From CBDDFV01 sp965227335 (GTDB lineage Bacteria; Planctomycetota; Phycisphaerae; Phycisphaerales; SM1A02): a stretch of DNA of 64,000 nt. The position numbers were made by a program, and so were the translations under genes. Within the stretch, counting starts at the first letter, position 1. Each line of letters begins with the position of its first letter. A model generated the notes under the pieces. That model was not told the DNA's origin. It did no database searches and saw only the letters and a program-made list of their open reading frames with translations. Below, piece by piece: positions 60,969 through 64,000 of the stretch. Location: NCBI GenBank assembly GCA_965227335.1, contig CBDDFV010000001.1, forward strand, positions 1,054,001-1,118,000, written 5' to 3'.

Positions 60969-61460
60969 ATGCGCATCGGCCCCGTCCGCCCCCGGTTTCA
61001 CTTCACGCTGCCTGACCCGGACGGCGCGGCGATCCGTCGACTTCAGGACGCCGTTCGCGCCGTCGACGACGAACTCGTCGCCCGCACGCTCGGCGATCAT
61101 GTCGACATCACCGTCGCCCCCGCCCGGCGCCACCGCTGGTCGCCGTGCATCCATCTCGAGTTCCAGCCGAACGGCGAGACCACGGTCGTCGACGGGCTCG
61201 TCGGCCCGCATCCGAACGTGTGGACGATGTTCGCGTTCACCAACCTCTCGCTCGCCGTCGTCGCCTCGTTCGGCCTCGTCCTCGCGCTGTCGCAGGTCAC
61301 GCTCGGCTGGACCGCGTGGGGCCTCTGGATCACGGTTGCGTGCGTGATCCTGATGGGCGGGATGTACGTCGTGTCGCAGGTCGGTCGTCGCCTCGCGGAG
61401 CCGCAGACGCGAACGCTCGTCGATCTGGTCGAGCGCACCTTCGACGTCGACCTTCGCTGA
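60969..61460 (+). CDS. Small membrane protein of unknown function
   Basis: This 163-residue protein has a soluble N-terminal 90 residues (beta-rich; TLGDHVDITVAPARRHRW) and two helices at about 98-118 and 122-143 (LSLAVVASFGLVLALSQV; WITVACVILMGGMYVVSQVG), then a charged tail. No family was recognised. It converges with the metal-permease genes, with only three bases between stops. Confidence 0.7.
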   Translation: MRIGPVRPRFHFTLPDPDGAAIRRLQDAVRAVDDELVARTLGDHVDITVAPARRHRWSPCIHLEFQPNGETTVVDGLVGPHPNVWTMFAFTNLSLAVVASFGLVLALSQVTLGWTAWGLWITVACVILMGGMYVVSQVGRRLAEPQTRTLVDLVERTFDVDLR

Positions 61461-61463
61461 CCA

Positions 61464-62792
61464 TCACGCCGGAGGTTCGTCCGTCGACGCCCCCGCCTCC
61501 GGAATCGACCGGCCGTGCGGATCCAGGGACGGACCGATCGACGGCCCCAGAGGAATGTGTTCGAGCCGCTCCGCCGTCTCGTGCACGTGGTCCGGAGCGA
61601 GGCCCGCGGTGTCGACGAGGTAATGCTCCCACAGACGATGCCGACGCACGATCGCGCGGGCCCGACGCCGCCCGCGCGTCGTCAGGACGAGCTGGTCGGC
61701 GGATGACTCGACAAGATCAAGCCGCGCCAGACGATCGAGACCGCGCCCGACCGCGCGTCCGGGCAGCCGCCCCCGCAACGCCGCCGCGCTGAGCGTCACG
61801 CCCGCCTCCGAGGCCCGGTACAGCGCGGCGAGGATGTCGTCGCTCGCCACGATCAGCCGCAACCGCCGCCGACGCATCGCGCGCACGATCAGGCCGTCGC
61901 GCGGCGACACGATGATCGCGCCGACGAGCAGCCCGCCCGCCGCCACCGACATCATCCCCGCCGCGTTCACCGCGTCCCGTCCGAACGCGGCGGGAATCAG
62001 CGTCGCCAGCGCGTATCCCCCGAGCGACGCCGTCGCCGCCAGCAGCACGCTCCAGCCGATCTGGCCGCGCAGTCGATCGGTCATCAGCCGGGCCGTCGCG
62101 GCGGGACAGATCAGCATCGCGATTACGAGGATCGATCCCACCGCCTCGAACGACGCCACCGTCGCCGCCGCCACGAAGATCATGAGCACGTAGTGCAGAA
62201 CGCCCGCGTGGTAGCCCTGCGTGGTGGCGAGCTCCGGGTCGAACGCGGCGATCCGCAACTCCTTGAACAGCACGGTCACGAAGGCGACGGTCAGGAACGC
62301 CATGATGAGCAGCGTGATGACCGGGCGCGGCGCCGCGCTGAACACGCCGCCGACACGCAGCTCCGACCACGTCTGCGGCCCGCCGTACCACATGAGTGTT
62401 TCGAGTTGTCCGTGGAGGACGCAGTCCGCGTCGAGGTCGACCTGCCGCGCCGCCGCCTGCTCGATCAGCAGCACGCCGAGCGCAAAGAAGACGCTGAACA
62501 CCACGCCCATCGCGGCCCCGGGTTCGACGCGTCCGAGTTTGCGCACGAGTTCGACGAGAATGACCGTCGCGACGCCCGCCGCCGCCGCCCCGACAAACAT
62601 CACGATCGGGTTCCGCGTCGCGGTGATCATGAACGCAATGACCAGCCCGGGCAGCACGCTGTGACTGATCGCATCGCCCATCAGACTGAGACGACGGAGC
62701 ACGAGGAAGTTGCCGAGGAGTCCGCAGCTCACCGCGGCGAGCAGGCCGGCGAGGGCGGGGAAGAGATCGAGGGCGGGGGAGAAGCCGGTCAT
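61464..62792 (-). CDS. Metal ABC transporter permease fused to DtxR-like sensor domain (second gene)
   Basis: The start at 62792 overlaps the stop of the upstream permease gene (ATGA); 442 residues. The first 275 residues contain eight or so helices of the ABC-3 zinc/manganese/iron permease type (LGNFLVLRRLSLMGDAISHS; SFEAVGSILVIAMLICPAAT). The last 150 residues are cytoplasmic: a winged helix, then RRHRLWEHYLVDTAGLAPDH and VHETAERLEHIPLG, the metal-binding/dimerisation signature of DtxR/MntR repressors. So each permease carries its own metal sensor. A longer open frame upstream of 62792 is a shadow of the neighbouring gene. Confidence 0.9.
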   Translation of the reverse strand: MTGFSPALDLFPALAGLLAAVSCGLLGNFLVLRRLSLMGDAISHSVLPGLVIAFMITATRNPIVMFVGAAAAGVATVILVELVRKLGRVEPGAAMGVVFSVFFALGVLLIEQAAARQVDLDADCVLHGQLETLMWYGGPQTWSELRVGGVFSAAPRPVITLLIMAFLTVAFVTVLFKELRIAAFDPELATTQGYHAGVLHYVLMIFVAAATVASFEAVGSILVIAMLICPAATARLMTDRLRGQIGWSVLLAATASLGGYALATLIPAAFGRDAVNAAGMMSVAAGGLLVGAIIVSPRDGLIVRAMRRRRLRLIVASDDILAALYRASEAGVTLSAAALRGRLPGRAVGRGLDRLARLDLVESSADQLVLTTRGRRRARAIVRRHRLWEHYLVDTAGLAPDHVHETAERLEHIPLGPSIGPSLDPHGRSIPEAGASTDEPPA

Positions 62793-64000
62793 GCGGGGGC
62801 TCCCGTCGCGGCCGGAACTTCGACGCCGCGCCGTCGCAGCGCCGATTCGAGTTCGCGGATTAGGTCGTCGGAGAGCACGTGCTCGACCTGGTCGACCGAC
62901 CAGTCGACGTGGCTCGGTGCGATGTCGGCGTAGCTGACGAGGTACTGCTCCCACAGCGTGTGATTGCGGCTGACGCGGGCGCCGCGGGCGACGCCGGCTT
63001 CCGTCAGGACGACGCCGTCCGAGGTCCGGCGGATCAGGCCGCGCCGCTGCAGCGTGAGGACGACGAGGGCGCGACGCCAGAACGACCAGCCCCGCTCCGC
63101 GACGATGGCGTCGATTTCCGCGCGGCTGAGGGCGACGTCGCCATGGTGGGCGCGCCCGTGATCGTATCCCGCTTCGAGCAGGTGCTCGCCGGCAATCCGC
63201 AGCCGCAGCCGCGCCTGACGCAGCGTGGTCGCGGCGACGCCGCGGGCCGGCGCGATGAAGAGACTCACGACGAAGATCGCGCCGGCGGTCAGCACGATGA
63301 CGGCCCCCGCCGGCTGACGGGGGAAGAGCGCGGACATCGACGCGCCCACGTATCCGCTCACGCCCCCGATCACGCCGGAGAACGCCACGAGTCGCGTGAG
63401 CCGATCGGTCCAGAATCGCGCGGCGACGGGCGGGATGATCAGCAGCGCCACCACGAGAATCAGTCCCACCGCCTGCAACCCGACCACGGTGACGATCACG
63501 ACCAGGGCCATCATGAGCAGGTCGACGAAGATCACCGGCCACCCGTCCACACGTGCGAACGCGTCGTTGAAGCAGACGAGCGTGAACTCCTTCAGGAGCA
63601 GGGCCGTCGCGATCACCGCGAGACCGGCCACGCTCGCCATCAGCAGCGCGTCGCGCACGCTCATCGCGGCGGTCTGTCCGTAGATGAAGCTGTTCAGCCC
63701 CGCCGCCCCGGTCGCCGCGTTCTTCTGGATGTAGCTCAGGCCGACCACGCCCGCCCCGAAGAAGACGCTGAGCACGATCCCGATCGCGGCGTCCTCCCGC
63801 AGACGCGTCCAGCGGAGCAGGGCCTGGATGCACAGCACGCCGATGACGCCCGTCACCGCCGCCCCGCAGAGCAGCACCGGAAGCGATCGACCCTGCAGAC
63901 CGAGACCGCTCGCCAGGAGGAACGCAAGCACCACGCCGGGCAGGGCGGCGTGGCTCAGGGCGTCGGTCATCAAGGCGCGTTTGCGGAGCAGCGCGAAGAC
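62789..64000 (-). CDS. Metal ABC transporter permease fused to DtxR-like sensor domain (first gene, N-terminus missing)
   Basis: About 403 codons are visible; the frame stays open through the right edge (VFALLRKRALMTDALSHAAL), so the true start lies outside. The ABC-3 permease part covers the first 260 residues (LVVALLIIPPVAARFWTDRL). A C-terminal winged helix (LSRAEIDAIVAERGWSFWRR) leads to NHTLWEQYLVSYADIAPSHV and DQVEHVLSDDLIRELE, a DtxR-like metal-sensing region. It pairs with the next gene as a heterodimeric permease. The ATPase and binding protein are expected upstream, beyond the window. Confidence 0.9.
   Translation of the reverse strand, partial: VFALLRKRALMTDALSHAALPGVVLAFLLASGLGLQGRSLPVLLCGAAVTGVIGVLCIQALLRWTRLREDAAIGIVLSVFFGAGVVGLSYIQKNAATGAAGLNSFIYGQTAAMSVRDALLMASVAGLAVIATALLLKEFTLVCFNDAFARVDGWPVIFVDLLMMALVVIVTVVGLQAVGLILVVALLIIPPVAARFWTDRLTRLVAFSGVIGGVSGYVGASMSALFPRQPAGAVIVLTAGAIFVVSLFIAPARGVAATTLRQARLRLRIAGEHLLEAGYDHGRAHHGDVALSRAEIDAIVAERGWSFWRRALVVLTLQRRGLIRRTSDGVVLTEAGVARGARVSRNHTLWEQYLVSYADIAPSHVDWSVDQVEHVLSDDLIRELESALRRRGVEVPAATGAPA

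Noticed and set aside
61464..63833. One 789-residue permease protein
   Set aside because: The first 340 residues of that frame are a shadow of the neighbouring permease gene in another frame. The true start is the ATG at 62792, coupled by ATGA.

Overview
This 64 kb window is high-GC DNA with strong GC3 bias and short intergenic gaps. The best guess is a planctomycete of class Phycisphaerae. The main reason is that seven predicted secreted proteins end in the same pair of calcium-loop motifs of the type DLDGDGxVxAADLAxLLAAWGxC, a C-terminal signature common in that class. GACC-type and CPGSGDCC-type cysteine repeats, a planctomycete-style ECF sigma factor and a sulfatase fit this. The taxon is an inference; there is no rRNA gene or other phylogenetic marker here.

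Layout. 1-3.3 kb: a secreted protein that runs off the left edge, divergent from a two-gene unit encoding a small membrane protein and a membrane-anchored coiled-coil protein. 3.3-4.1 kb: an intergenic stretch with the 3' half of a tRNA-Asp-like gene, its hairpin and one copy of a 57-bp repeat. 4.1-13.6 kb: a single gene for a 3138-residue secreted mosaic protein, followed by transposase debris. 14.3-26.7 kb: a TonB-dependent uptake locus encoding a secreted beta-helix protein, a helical-repeat protein, a TonB-dependent receptor, a DUF3450-like protein, a TtpC-like long ExbB, ExbB, two ExbD, TonB and a TPR protein. The second copy of the 57-bp repeat lies just after it. 26.9-28.3 kb: arsR-arsM, with a consensus promoter that predicts a leaderless mRNA. 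28.6-30.7 kb: a vanadium-haloperoxidase-like secreted enzyme. 30.8-33.1 kb: a BlaI/M56-peptidase regulatory pair with an obvious operator. 33.4-35.6 kb: a secreted protein with a proprotein-convertase P domain. 35.8-40.8 kb: PadR regulator plus Lnt, an AraC regulator, a cupin protein and a secreted esterase. 41.0-46.6 kb: an operon of PEP-hydrolase family, Tm-1-like, aldolase/SDR fusion and sulfatase genes. 46.6-49.9 kb (minus strand): ring-cleaving-dioxygenase-like, endonuclease/exonuclease/phosphatase and phospholipase-D-like genes. 50.2-54.2 kb: otsA and an otsB-GH15 fusion. 54.2-61.5 kb: two more secreted dockerin-like proteins, an ECF sigma factor, a CDP-alcohol phosphotransferase, a glycosyltransferase and a small membrane protein. 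61.5-64 kb: two metal-ABC permeases, each with a DtxR-like sensor domain at its C-terminus; the first is cut by the right edge.

How it works together. The window reads as the equipment of an aquatic heterotroph with a large secreted proteome. It has secreted hydrolases carrying a shared terminal module, an energised outer-membrane uptake system with its own motor and tether, a sugar-acid/aldose breakdown operon with a sulfatase, trehalose metabolism, and metal/arsenic handling. The least familiar items are the giant mosaic hydrolase, the beta-helix/TonB locus of unknown substrate, the permease-sensor fusions, and the PEP-hydrolase gene that appears to lack any standard start codon.
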